A stretch of 64,000 nt of DNA from Tetrapyrgos nigripes (GCA_013368315.1 JAACJM010000185.1:100559-164558), one strand, 5' to 3'; shown: positions 34,939-46,682, counted from the first letter of the stretch. Numbers and translations: made by a program. Notes: generated by a model not told the origin, from the letters alone.

Positions 34939-35400
34939 AACATGTCTGAGGCTGATGTAGTTATTGCCTGGAAAGTTCTGAAACATGACGCGGTTGGGAA
35001 TAGCTTGAACAGGTCCTGGCTGTAACGCATCACTAATGCAGTGTTCCTTTCCCTCCATGACTGTATCCAGCAGTTCATGTAAGTACTTTCCAGCTCACTT
35101 CGTACTCATTTTTACCTTGCATGTGCAGGTCATCATCCAATGCCCCCAACATGCAATTTTAAACACGTCTGAGGCTGATGCCGTGAGCCGGTGGTTTTTG
35201 CCTGGAAAGTTCTGAAATGTTCATTAGACATAACGCGGTTGGAAATAGCTTGAACAGGTCCTGGCTGTAACGCGTTGGTAACACAGCTTTCCTTTCCTTC
35301 CATGACCATATCCAGCAGTTCATGTAAGTACTTTCCAGCCCACTTCATACTCATTTTACCTTGCATGTGCAGGTCATCATCCAATGCTCCCAACATGCCT
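34939..35400 (+). repeat. ~220-bp tandem duplication in the Helitron gene 5' part
   Basis: Two adjacent copies, about 34939-35155 and 35160-35400, share CTGAGGCTGATG, GGAAAGTTCTGAAA, TAGCTTGAACAGGTCCTGGC, CAGTTCATGTAAGTACTTTC and TTGCATGTGCAGGTCATCAT. Each includes a GTAAGT...GTGCAG intron-like segment, so an exon-intron unit was duplicated. Confidence 0.75.
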
Positions 35401-37161
35401 CAATGCCATCAAAGGCATATCCGATATGCATTCAGGCAAGCTCAACTTATCGAAGACACTCAGATCAGTCCACGGAGAAGACGAACTCTTCCAACTCTAC
35501 AGAACCAAAATGAGATCCATATGGATGACGAGGATCCTTTCTGCTCTACCGGTAACAGTACAGGACAACCTCTCATCCAAGATGACTTGGTACATATATA
35601 AACACTTTGGTCCATGGTACACAGACTAACAGTTACTTCAGTCATTACTGCATTCTCCAAGCAGTCCTCCTCCTTCGCCTACCCATTTGGTATGTATTTA
35701 AATACATATCAAGGCTATTCACTAACCTGATTTGTAATTTCCAGACCAGCTCAAGTTGTATATGCCAACCTTTCAATGATGTCAGCAACACTCCACGTTG
35801 ACGTCTCCTGGTCTTGCCATTCCATCATCGTTTTCATCCCCAACTTCTACCCACCCCAGCATCAAGTCAAGTCTCAACTGCTGAAGATGAACATTGTCCA
35901 GTCGGTAGGTTTTTTTTTGTATCTCTGTCTCTGCACTTACTGATGATGCTTTAAAGTCCAAGCAGGGTTCAATCCCGACTATACTGCCTTTTTGGGGACG
36001 TCTGGCCTTTTCTGTGCTGCTTGCCACCCTTACATCGAACTTGTTGCCCGTCATGACCTCGGTAGAATGGAGTACTCCTGCAACCATTGTGGTGCTCTAC
36101 ATTGGCTAGATGAGAAGCTCTCCAAACCATCCCGAGCTTCTCCAGAGTTCAGCATGTGTTGTAAACATGGCCAGGTTCAAATACCGTTGCTTGAGCCTCC
36201 TCCAGAATACCTGGCGCATCTTTACACTGGCCATGATAGCCAAGCCAAGGAGTTCCATGAGAACATCACTCAATACAATGCTGCTCTGGCATTCACATTG
36301 GTTGGAGTCTCAGTTGATGATAGCGTCAATCACCACAGTCCTGGTCCCCCCATCTTCTGCATACACAGAGAATTGAAGCATCTTTCCGGTTCTCTTCTAC
36401 CCCGTCAAGGCCATGCTCCATCCTATGCTCAGCTTTACATCATTGATCCCCATGCTGCCCTTCAATACCGTATACATTGAAATGGAAATCTTTGCTGAGA
36501 CACTATGGAGGGTCTGCAGAGGCTGCTGAAGAATGTGAACCCCTATTCCAAAATCTATCAACATGTATACAAGATTCTCCTGAGTACAGCCAGGCCAGGA
36601 TCGACGCCATTACAATCTCCCAACTGCTGACAAAGTTGCAGTGATAGTACCTGATGGAAAGCAAGGAGTGGATCACTGAGACATTATCCTCTGTCTACGT
36701 GATGAGGAGGGTGGTGGTTTGCAGAGGGTCAGTGATGGGCATGCTGCTTACATGCCCCTTCACTACATGCTGTTGTTTCCTCATGGCGAGCCTGGATGGC
36801 ATTGGGATCTTCGGTTACACCAACCTGATGAGGATGAACCCAAACAACTCACTCAGACTTGCTACGCATCCTTTTGACTGCATCTGCGACAAAACAAGTT
36901 TTCAACCATTCTCCATGGTGGTTGACTCATGCAGTGTTATGCTGTTGATCTTTGGGCCAGTGCTGACCAGAACCGTCTTAATTACCTCAGCAACAATCAG
37001 GACAAGTTGCGTGCTGCTCTGTATCAAGGCCTGGAGGATGCATTAGACAGGGATGCTGATGTAAACAGCATTGGGCAGCGGGTTATCCTTCCTTCGTCCT
37101 ATATTGGTGGACCAAGACACATGCATCTACACTATCAGGATGCCATGGCGATTGCATGATA

Positions 37162-38799
37162 CAGTGGCCAAAAAAATTGTCCACATGTTTGGCACTTTTG
37201 GAAAGATTGCTGATTTAAGAGCTATTGAGCAGAAATCTCAAAACATGGCTGGTGGTAGCAAGAAAGCCTTTAATTAGAGCTACAATAATCTGTCTGTTTT
37301 GTCTTATTTGGCCACATATCTGTGGAGTTATGATTGATTTAAAATTGTATGTCATTTGGACAATTTTTTGAGTTGCCACTTCAAAATCATTATTGCAATA
37401 ACCTGATGTGTTATACATGATGTCATGGGTGGAGCTGTACAGTAATGTGATGTATACACCACAATGATGTCATAGCTGCCAGCTGGAGCATACATAGCAA
37501 CATACAGATGCTCTACAGCTTCTATGAAAATCATGGGGTCCCTCATATCAGCCCAGAAAGACAATCTCTACTCTCTCCTCCAAACTGCTCCTCCCTCTAT
37601 CAAAATTTCAGCTCAGACTGAAGTATGAAAGCAGAGTGTTGCTTTTAAAGGTAGAGAGACATGTTCTGATAAAGGAAACCATTGGATATAGCACTTTAGA
37701 AAGTTAATACCCAGCTGAAAAATGGCCACCTCTGGATCAACTCCCATATTATTAATGCTTTCCAGGATTTTGTTACTTAAGATGGTCATATAGTGTTTGC
37801 AATCTATCTTCCCCTTCATCTGGACCATTTTTACTGCTTACTGTTGCCCCATACCCTACCCCATCATGTCATTTTCTCTCTCAAATGTCATCATTTCTGT
37901 CACATCTTGCTGTACCATGAATTTATCTCTCTTTTCTCACACATGCTGGGGCATATTTGCCCCAAAATAATTGGTTTTGGTCTTATCTGAGAAAATAACC
38001 CACTTCTAGCCTTCTACAGCCCGGTCTTTTTACATCTGTGCAAACTTCAAGTGAGCCTTGCTGCAAGTCACTGTAAGTTTGCACTTGTTCTGTGTTTTGG
38101 AGATCACCACAAGACGTTTTCAGGAATGTTTTGGCTGTTATAGGTTGGGACAGGTTGTCCAAGAAGAGCCTTGATGTTTCAGGCCACTTGTGTAGCAATC
38201 TGGCTTTACCAGAATGGATTTTTTTTCCAATCTAACCTCTTCACAAGTAGTAGAGAGCCTCCTAGGACACCCTGCTGTATTGTTCTCATTGTCTGTATTT
38301 GTCTTTTAAGCCACAAAAGCAACTCTTGGCTTCCATACTCCAGTCTGAGCTGCAATTTTTGCAGATGGAGAGGCAGTTAAGAGGAGAGAGTAGAGATTGT
38401 CTTTCTGGGCTGATATGAGGGACCCCATGATTTTCATAGAGGCTGTAGAGCATCTGTATGTTGCTATGTATGCTCCAGCTGGCAGCTATGACATCATTGT
38501 GGTGTATACATCACATTACTGTACAGCTCCACCCATGACATCATGTATAACACATCAGGTTATTGCAATAATGATTTTGAAGTGGCAACTCAAAAAATTG
38601 TCCAAATGACATACAGTTTTAAATCAATCATAACTCCACATATATTTGGCCAAATAAGACAAAACAGACAGATTATTGTAGCTCTAATCAAAGGCTTTCT
38701 TGCTACCACCAGCCATGTTTTGAGATTTCTGCTCAATAGCTCTTAAATCAGCAATCTTTCCAAAAGTGCCAAACATGTGGACAATTTTTTTGGCCACTG
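37162..38799 (-). mobile_element. Tc1/mariner element with ~420-bp inverted repeats, TA duplication
   Basis: Ends are CAGTGGCCAAAAAAATTGTCC (37162, first 20 bases diagnostic) and the complement, flanked by TA at 37160-37161 and 38800-38801. The arms (37162-37584 and 38372-38799) are almost identical over ~420 bp. The middle encodes, on the minus strand, a decayed transposase. It lies in the Helitron Rep gene; without it the host reads AMAIA-stop-YFKKVDLFITMT, where the stop is TGA in a CGA context. Confidence 0.9.
37620..38200 (-). pseudogene. Tc1-like transposase remnant
   Basis: Minus-strand fragments read GYFLR and then WVIFSDKTKTNYFG (about 37950-38000), corresponding to the W-x-FSDE-(T/S) catalytic block with the Asp kept. 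These are followed after stops by VQMKGKIDCKHYMTILSNKI and LESINNMGVDPEVAIFQ (about 37740-37830), the segment before the second Asp of Tc1 proteins. At least three stops interrupt it. An N-terminal region with Tc1-like spacing (RRYLHK-type) was not clearly found. Confidence 0.7.
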
Positions 38800-39184
38800 T
38801 ACTTCAAGAAGGTCGACCTTTTCATCACCATGACTGTGGATCCTACATGGCCAGAGATCAAATGCAAGCTACACTCAGGACAGACACCACTGGATCACCC
38901 TGATCTGGTCACCCGTGTATTCAAGCTGAAGAGAGATTCATTACTGCGAGACATAAAGCAGGTATTTGGACCCATATCAGCCTATATCTACACTATCAAA
39001 TTCCAAAAGCGTGGCCTACCCCATATGCACCTCCTTATATTCCTGCAGCACAGGTATAAGTTGCTTAGCCCTCATGATATCGATACAACAATTTGGGCTC
39101 AGTGGCCTGATCCTGAAAAGGAGCTAGAGCTATTCAACATTGTAAAGAAGTGCATGGTCCATGGTCCATGTGGTGCCTTGAATC

Positions 39185-39716
39185 TGTCATGAATCGCTCC
39201 CCGCCTATTCATTTCCTTTCCATTCCTTCTCCTTTACCACCTATTTCTCACGTTATTTACTTTTAACCCTGTAAACATCAACCATTTTCCATCATCGTCT
39301 ATAGTTACCATCTCTACAGATCTATGACTCACTCTTATCTCCTCCGATTCTTATCTCCACGGATATTCTCACTGTCAATCATTTCTTATGATCCGGTACC
39401 TTCATCTATCCATATTTAACTCATTACTCTCTCGCCCTTGACGTCCCCACATGATACCGTCTATTATTACTCACTATTTCCCATCTGTTCATGTTTTACT
39501 TATATACCTGTGATCTTTGTAACCTATTCCTTAGTTCGTTCAATTCGTCTCCGCTCCGTACTATTACTACACAGTGTAGAGCCTAGTCAGCTTACTACCT
39601 CATCTCTCTATCTCTCTCTATCTTTTTTTATCTCTTTGATCAATCTATTCTCTCATAACCAGCTTTCTCATATTGTGTGACTTGGGTGGTTATTGAGTGT
39701 ACAGATAACCTTGACA
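39185..39716 (+). repeat. 5' LTR of chromovirus C
   Basis: TGTCATGAATCG...AACCTTGACA, 532 bp, C/T-rich. Differs from the 3' LTR only at 39655, 39661 and 39670, each A where the other has G in a CpG. Typical LTR would hold promoter and polyadenylation signals; no clear TATA box was assigned. Confidence 0.97.
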
Positions 39717-40406
39717 CTTGAACGAACTCCCATACACCCACCTCACAACTCAACACGAATCCTTCCATCATATTAAACCTTCCTATTATTCCATCCTTCC
39801 CCTACGGTGCCCCCAAGCCCATCGACACTACCCTGTGTGAGGAGCCTCACAGGTTGGCAGGCGTGAACAATCTCAAGGAGTTGTTGCATGAGGTCATCTT
39901 CCATCTACACAGTTTCGAGACATAAAACCAGGCTCGCCGATTCGAGTAGGGTGGTCGACTGACTCTGTAATTGAAATCCTAAAAATCCTTTTCACCCTGT
40001 CTACCCCATTCTCCCAAATTCGCTTCGAACCCGCTGTAACCCCTTCTGACTACGAACGGGTTCCATTCCCCCTCCCTCTCGACATCTTACACACCGAATA
40101 CTGGGTCTCCCATGGAAGAAACATACGAGCGAATCCTTGGAGTTTCGACCGACACTTCATCTGCACAAGACGTTGGGTGTGGAAACTTATCTCAGGTGAC
40201 GTAGTCCTCTCGATATTTTCATACATAACAGTGAAAGAGGACTCCAATACAGGAGAAACTGTGGTTCAGATTAGAGGACCTCTATTCCTCAGAGAACACG
40301 TCGACTACTCTCTATCATCACCTTCCCCCGACTACGGGCTACCCTCCTCCTTTATCCTAGGACCCAATTACCTGGCTTAAAGAAGAATTAGTATATGACC
40401 AGTTGA
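39717..40406 (+). other. Leader of chromovirus C with an open frame lacking an ATG
   Basis: Between LTR and Gag. From 39976 to 40380 a frame stays open (RFEPAVTPSDYERVPFP..., WVSHGRNIRANPWSFDRHF..., stop 40378-40380). It could be the start of Gag cut off by mutation, since the Gag frame itself is open only from 40407. Primer-binding site was not identified. Confidence 0.45.
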
Positions 40407-41894
40407 CGATCTGCATCTGCAGACCTGAACCTTCACTGTGCCAACCAACCACATGTATTCCACCCCTCATCATCCCAAGACGCCGCCTACTTCCCCGAAA
40501 ACGGTGACGATCCTTGGATTCCGTGCACCGTACAACTGTGCCTAAACAGATATAACACTCAACAACTTGCTGCCGAAGAGATCCCAAGTGGGCTACATGT
40601 CATAACCCAACTCCAAGAACTTGCAATTCAAAAAGCACACCCAAAACCCAATCCTAAAACTGAATCAGACCAAGGAACCTCTACACCTACCAACCAACCT
40701 TCTGAATCTAACCTAGTACCAGAAACACCTCCCAATAACCCGTCAGAACCAGACAACCCCACTCCCCCCCCTTCTTCTCCCACCATTCCGTCCGCTGAAG
40801 GACCATCTGTAGCCCCTCGTCGTCCTCCTACACCTCCTTCTCCAGATCCATCAGATCCAAACAACTCAGTCATGGCTGATACACCTCCTATCGGGTCGAA
40901 TGGCACTTTGGAACGAGGAAGGAAACCCAACGCCTTCAATGGAGAACGCAGTGAGGCAAAACGATGGCTGGCCCTGTTTAACAACTATCTGTGTATGAAT
41001 AAAAGCAAGTATCCTACTGAGGAGAGTCAGGTCTCGTTATTCCTGTCATTCTTTACAGGAGAAAAGGGAGGAGATTGGGCAACGCAGAGATTAATAGAAC
41101 AAGATGAAGATGAAGAAGATGAGGAATTGGAGAACATGCCTGAGAAATGTAGATGGATAACTTTGAAACAGATACGTGATAGGTTCAAAAGGGATTTCAA
41201 AGCTCTTGCCTCAGAAGATGTGGCGAGAACAAAGATCAAGTTTGCTAGAATGAAAGGGACGGATATCAGCAGCTACAACAGCATCTTCGATACATACGGA
41301 GAAGAATCCAACTTCGGAGAAACAGCATTGTTGGAATTTTATCAGGATGGATTACCACCTAAACTCCGAGAGGCAGTCGGAAGAACGTATCCAAAGTGGG
41401 ATGACTTCGAGGAATACAAGGAAAGAGCTGTAGAACTCCATTTAGAATGGTTGAAGGAGCGGGAAAGACAAGGGCACTGGAAAACTACTTCAACATCGAA
41501 GAGTAGTCCAGGTCCATCTCAGGGAAGAACGGTAGCAAGCGTCAATGCGCTTATGAATATGGGACCAGGTGGTAACTTATCTTTCACTCCTTTGCCCAAG
41601 CTGACACCTGATGAAAGAGACCGACTCCGAAAACTAGGAGCATGCTTCGCATGTAGACAGACTGGACACATGAGCAACGAATGTCTGACGTTCCCAAAAA
41701 CGTCATCTCAAAACACTTCCCAAACAGCCGAAACCGCATCTTCACCACCGGTAACGGTAGCTCAGACATCTTCATCTCGGGACACGATCAAGGATATTTC
41801 TGACATAGTTAACAGGGTTAAAGGATTAGAAGGGGAAGAAAAGGAACAAGCAACCGTCTATTTAAAAGACATTATGTCTAAATTGGATTTTTGA
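40407..41894 (+). CDS. gag: Gag of chromovirus C
   Basis: The frame is open from 40407 and the first ATG is at 40872 (MADTPPIGSNG), giving 340 residues. Upstream of this ATG the frame encodes a long Pro/Ser/Glu stretch with no ATG, so the true start may be lost. Capsid motifs NGERSEAKRWLALFNNYL and SLFLSFFTGEKGGDWATQ, MKGTDISSYNSIFDTYGEES and a single CCHC knuckle CFACRQTGHMSNEC (about 41644-41686) are intact. Structural protein of the virus-like particle. Close to Gag of element B. Confidence 0.88.
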   Translation, partial: RSASADLNLHCANQPHVFHPSSSQDAAYFPENGDDPWIPCTVQLCLNRYNTQQLAAEEIPSGLHVITQLQELAIQKAHPKPNPKTESDQGTSTPTNQPSESNLVPETPPNNPSEPDNPTPPPSSPTIPSAEGPSVAPRRPPTPPSPDPSDPNNSVMADTPPIGSNGTLERGRKPNAFNGERSEAKRWLALFNNYLCMNKSKYPTEESQVSLFLSFFTGEKGGDWATQRLIEQDEDEEDEELENMPEKCRWITLKQIRDRFKRDFKALASEDVARTKIKFARMKGTDISSYNSIFDTYGEESNFGETALLEFYQDGLPPKLREAVGRTYPKWDDFEEYKERAVELHLEWLKERERQGHWKTTSTSKSSPGPSQGRTVASVNALMNMGPGGNLSFTPLPKLTPDERDRLRKLGACFACRQTGHMSNECLTFPKTSSQNTSQTAETASSPPVTVAQTSSSRDTIKDISDIVNRVKGLEGEEKEQATVYLKDIMSKLDF

Positions 41895-42010
41895 ATCACT
41901 CCTCTGCTACATCGTCAGTAGGAGTAGAACAGTACACCGGACAGTTAAAGAACAATCGATATAGTGTGTTATACCCCTCTAGTGAATGAGTCTTTCCTTC
42001 AGAACTAAGA

Positions 42011-42609
42011 ATGTCGGCAATCACTTGTAACCGACAGATACCATTGATCACACTCAAAACTGAATTAATCGGCAAGGTTACTGGCAGAAAAATCGACGCA
42101 AATGCCCTAATAGACAGCAGTGCAGAAGGTTCGCACAAAAACATCAACTCACCCTTCTTCCTATCAAAAAACCGTTCCCAGTACGAAACGTTGACGGCTC
42201 CGAAAACACCATGGGATGGGTATGAGAATACACCATCCAAAATCTCCGTATCTATTCCCGAGACAACAAAGCATACCACGAGGAGAAGGCCGAGTTCTAC
42301 GTGATGGACATCGGGGATCATGATATAATCCTCAGTACCGACTGGTTGGAAGAACATAACCCAGACATAGATTGGTCGGACTCGCGAATAGGCATGACCA
42401 GATGCCCAGAAACGTGTATCATAGCGAACCCCCCCATTCTCCATTTGAAAACTAAAACAAAACCTTTGAAATCCACAGTCGTCGATCCAAGAACCCACCA
42501 CAAAGATTACCAAGTCAAATGGTTGGAACCAATTGGACAATTCAAACCAGTTGCCCAATCAAAAATTGCAGGGCGACGCCGTCGGATTCCTATTCGATCC
42601 TTCCATTGA
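42011..42609 (+). pseudogene. pol: Protease of chromovirus C, active site altered
   Basis: Encodes TGRKIDANALIDSSAEG where element B has DSGAQG, so the essential Gly of the DSG triad is Ser (GGT to AGT). A frame change follows within about 40 bp and a TGA sits at 42223-42225. The frame reopens at 42301 with MDIGDHDIILSTDWLEEHNP, again with Ser where ILG is expected. Confidence 0.85.
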
Positions 42610-42687
42610 AGTTCGGAGGTAACGGCGATCTTTACTGAAGACGATTGTGGGAGAGATACGGTCCCAGAACAATGGGAACAAGACGCA

Positions 42688-44277
42688 ATGGAAGAACTGT
42701 TGGGGAACGAGGAAAGAATAGACGAGGAAACATCAGGAACACCAAACCTGAACATCCGTGCGGGGTTCACAAAGGCACAAGAACTTGCAGAGGCAGCTCA
42801 GAACGTCCAGGTCGATATACCTCTTAAAGATAAGATTCCTTCGCAATATCATCAGTTCTTACGAGTCTTTGACAAACAAACCTCAGAATGATTACCTAAA
42901 CGTGGCGAATGGGATCATGCTATCGAATTAAAACCGGACTTTGAACCATGCCCCTGCAAAACGTATCCTTTATCCCCAAATGAACAAAAGGAACTCGATG
43001 AATTCATCAAGGAAAACTTAGAGAAAGGATACATAAGACCGTCGAAATCTCCTATGGCAAGTCCTTTCTTCTTTGTAAAAAAGAAAGACGGAAAACTACA
43101 ACCAGTACAGGATTATCGTGCCTTAGACAGAGGGACCATCAAAAACGAATACCCCCTACCGCTCATATCGGAACTCGTAGACAAACTAAAGGGGGCACGG
43201 ATGTTCTCCAAAATCGACCTCAGATGGGGATATAACGACGTACGCATCAAGAAGGGAGATGAATGGAAAGCGGTGTTTAAAACCAACTGCGGTCTCTTCA
43301 AACCAACGGTGATGTTCTTCGGTCTTATGAACTCTCCAGCTACATTCCAAGCAATGATGAACACTCTATTCAAGGACCTGATTGACTCCAGAGAAGTCGT
43401 GATTTATATGGACGATATTCTCATATTCACGGAGTCACTAGAAGAACCCCGATACATGGTAAAACAAGTACTTGCACGCCTCCAGGACAATGATCTGTAC
43501 GCTAAACCGGAAAAGTGCACTTTCAAAACCGATTCAGTAGAGTTCCTCGGCCTTATCGTTTCACACAATACGCTGGCGATGGATCCAGTCAAGGTCGAAG
43601 GCGTGACCAAATGGCCAATCCCACGCAACGTCAAAGACGTACAATCATTCCTTGGCTTTGGAAACTTTTACCGTCGTTTCATACATGATTTCTCAAAAAT
43701 TGCACGACCACTGTTCGATCTCACGAAAAAGGATCACCCATGGAAATGGTCCGATGAAGCTGACGAAGCTTTTCAAACACTCAAAGATATGTTTACGACT
43801 TCACCAGTCCTCCTCATGCCTGATCATTCTAAACTGTATCGAGTAGAAGTTGATGCATCAGACTACGCTACAGGAGGTATCTTGCAACAACAAGGACCGG
43901 ACGATAAATGGCATCCGGTAGCCTACCTGTCAAAAGCTCTGTCCAAAACCGAACGGAATTATGACATTCACGATAAAGAATTGTTAGCGATCATACGCGG
44001 ACTTGAAGCCTGGCGACACTACCTGGAGGGCGGACCACATACCATCGAAATCTTGACCGATCATGACAACCTTAGATACTTCACCACCGCTCAGAAACTT
44101 AGCCGACGACAAGCAAGAATGGCCTTGTTCCTGACCAGATTCGATTTTACGCTCACTCATAAACCCGGAAAACTTAACCGAAGCGACCCACTCTCTCGGA
44201 GATCAGATCATAAAGAGGGGGTCGAGAACGACAACAAAGATAGGGTCCCACTTGACCCGAGGTTCTTCAGGATTTGA
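42688..44277 (+). pseudogene. pol: Reverse transcriptase-RNase H of chromovirus C
   Basis: One frame from 42688 with a single TGA at 42889-42891 (before LPKRGEWDHA) and a terminal TGA at 44275. RT motifs KSPMASPFFFVKKKDGK, MFFGLMNSPATFQAMMNTLF and catalytic YMDD (about 43408-43419) are intact. RNase H has VEVDASDYATGG (about 43846), [11 protein letters not shown] (about 43963), LTDHDNLRYF (about 44053) and THKPGKLNRSDPLSR. Apart from the two stops this half of Pol looks functional. Confidence 0.92.
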
Positions 44278-44280
44278 GCA

Positions 44281-45669
44281 ATGAGGCCAGGAACAGTAAC
44301 TGCAATGGGAGATACAGAGTTGAAAAGGCGGATTAAAGAATGCCTGGAAAGGGATGCTGAAGTTGTAAGTGCGTTACAAACCATCTTTAACAACGGACCA
44401 CGTGCGCTGGCGAAAAATCTACAGGAATGGAATTACGAAGACGGAATCATCTTGTTCCAAGGGAAGATCTACATCCCAAATGACCAACAACTCAGACGAG
44501 AAATTGTTAAAATGCATCACGACAGCCTTACCGCAGGACATCCGGGACGATTCAAAACGTACGAACTTGTCAGTAGAGAATTCTGGTGGCCTGGTATGTC
44601 AGTATTCGTTCGTAACTATGTCGAAGGATGCGCTACCTGTCAGTTAACCTAGGCAAATAACCACCCGGCGCATGTACCACTGATGCCGAATGAGATACCG
44701 GAACGACCCTTTGGCACAATTACAACCGACTTCATCACGGATCTGCCAGAATGTGACGGCTTTAATGCAATTCATGTCACAGTTGATCGTTCAACGAAAA
44801 CGGTCGTCATCTCTCCATGCAGAAAGGATATCGATAGCGACGGGACAATTGACCTATTATTCAACAACACCTGGCGACGATATGGCTTGTGGGACAAAAT
44901 GATATCTGACCGCGGCCCTCAATTCGCAAGCCAAGTAATGAAAGGAATATACGCTAAGTTAGGTATCACTTCGGCACTCAGTACAGCTTATCATCCACAA
45001 ACAGATGGCGAGACAGAAAGGTTCAATCAAGAACTAGAACAGTACCTTCGAACCTTCTGCAACTATCGCCAAGATGATTGGGTTAAATACCTACCTTACG
45101 CCGAATTTTGCCACAACACACGAGTTCATTCAGCAACCGGGAAATCGCCATTTGAACTGCTCCATGGATATCTACCCCGACTCTTCCCTTCCATCAATCC
45201 GACTTCACACGTACCAAAGGTCAAAGAACGCCTTCAAAACTTGGATACTCTCCGAGAAGAACTAAAAGCAAGTCTGGCGACAGCAGCAGAATTGATGAAG
45301 GAACAAAACAAGGACTATACGAACGAAGGGAGGAAGTTTAAAGTTGGGGACAAAGTGTTGCTAGACGGAAAGAATCTGAAGACAACGAGGCCAAAAGCTA
45401 AGTTGGCAAATCGTCGTCACGGACCATTCGAAATCACTGACGTTATCAGTGAAGTCAATTACCGACTCAAATTACCGAATACCTGGCGCATTCATCCAGT
45501 GTTCCACTCCTCACTCCTATCGCCGTACAAAGAAACCGAAGCTCACGGAGTGAACTACCGGGGAGAACCAGCTAAGTTACTTCCCAAAGACAATGAATAT
45601 GATGTGGAAGCAATTCTAGATTTGAAACCAACAAGGAACCACCGAGGAGTACAATACCTTGTCAAATGA
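44281..45669 (+). pseudogene. pol: Integrase of chromovirus C
   Basis: Same frame as RT. Zinc motif HHDSLTAGHPGRFKTY...CATC (about 44515-44640), stop TAG at 44650, then FGTITTDFITDLPECDGF (first Asp, about 44710-44760), MISDRGPQFASQV (second Asp, about 44899) and YHPQTDGETERFNQELEQY (third acidic residue, about 44989). The tail VGDKVLLDGKNLKTTRPKAK and HPVFHSSLLSPYKETEAHG follows. The frame ends in TGA at 45667, where the Trp of YLVKW would be. Confidence 0.92.
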
Positions 45670-45830
45670 TTGGACTATGCTGACTCAGAATTCATGGGAA
45701 CCAGCATCAGGATTGACGAAGGTGAAAGAGATGATCAAAACCTTCCACCAACAGCACCCAAATGCGTATCGACCAAAAAACCTGATACGCCCAGGAACAA
45801 CAGTGCGTTCACTGGGAATCGCCATAGAAG
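45670..45830 (+). pseudogene. pol: Chromodomain of chromovirus C, frameshifted
   Basis: After YLVK-stop, LDYADSEF continues in frame, then SWEPASGLTKVKEMIKTFHQ continues one frame over (about 45692-45760). So the chromodomain needs both a stop and a frame change undone. Compare element A, where only a stop interrupts it. Confidence 0.8.
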
Positions 45831-46182
45831 ATATATGGCGAAGTACTCATGTGCTTCAAACGAAAGCATAACTCCGAGGAGAAACATTGTCACGAATCGC
45901 TGGTATTCTATGTCCTCCTTCCCACCCCACTCGGCAACTGAATTCAGAATTCCGTCATCATTCATCGATCGCATTCCCTCGTTAACTAACACCTCACCTC
46001 AACGACACCAGTAGACAGCGTTTACTGTCAAACTCGTCTCCGAACGATAACCTGACTTTTCACTCGATACTTACGTCACATAAGCCAACAACGATAAAAA
46101 ACCCCTCTCCATAACGGAGAACGACAGGATAACACCCATCACCACCAGCCAAACTACAACGACTTGTACTCCCGCTATCGCA

Positions 46183-46671
46183 ATGTCAACCACTCCCTCT
46201 ACTACCTCTACTGCCCAAGACACAGCTCTCACACGCCCAACTAACAGAGGGCGCTGTACATATGGACGACGTTCAGGACGTCAATGTCGACTCTCGAAAC
46301 AACACCAAGGACCTCACCACGGATGTAGACGCTGCACATGGGGAGGAGAGGATGGACCGGGGCAATGTATATTGGGGACAGGCCATAGAGCTAGATGTGT
46401 GGCTCATCGGACATCCTTATGGGCAGAACACCGAGGAAATCTTGGATCAGGATACGGCTCCGTATGGGGGGCACACATCTTCCTGGAAAATAGCGACGAT
46501 GACGGATGGAGTGGAAGTGGACCAGGTTGGGGTACTGCAACCAACACAACAGAATGGGGCGACTTAATGGACTATTGGCCAGAACAGGGAGAATTGGACA
46601 GACGACTACGCAAACAATGGGCGAAACACTGGACTAATACCTTGCTGAGCTCCAGTGAAAGCTCGTCTTAA
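46183..46671 (+). CDS. Accessory ORF of chromovirus C, Cys/His doublet protein
   Basis: An intact 162-codon frame lies between the end of Pol and the polypurine tract, in the same strand, and stops 11 bp before the 3' LTR. After a Thr/Ser-rich start (MSTTPSTTSTAQDTALTRP) come two similar Cys/His units: RCTYGRRSGRQCRLSKQHQ-GPHH and RCTWGGEDGPGQCILGTGHRARC. A Gly/Trp-rich acidic middle and a basic helix (LDRRLRKQWAKHW) follow, then a Ser tail. The units may bind zinc. Standard chromoviruses end after the chromodomain, so this is an additional gene or a captured host fragment. Function unknown. Confidence 0.65.
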   Translation: MSTTPSTTSTAQDTALTRPTNRGRCTYGRRSGRQCRLSKQHQGPHHGCRRCTWGGEDGPGQCILGTGHRARCVAHRTSLWAEHRGNLGSGYGSVWGAHIFLENSDDDGWSGSGPGWGTATNTTEWGDLMDYWPEQGELDRRLRKQWAKHWTNTLLSSSESSS

Positions 46672-46682
46672 AGAGGGGGTAA

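Noticed and set aside
39438..39680. 80-codon frame present in both LTRs of chromovirus C
   Set aside because: Lies wholly within the LTR, is C/T-skewed and is repeated only because the LTR is; no sign of selection.
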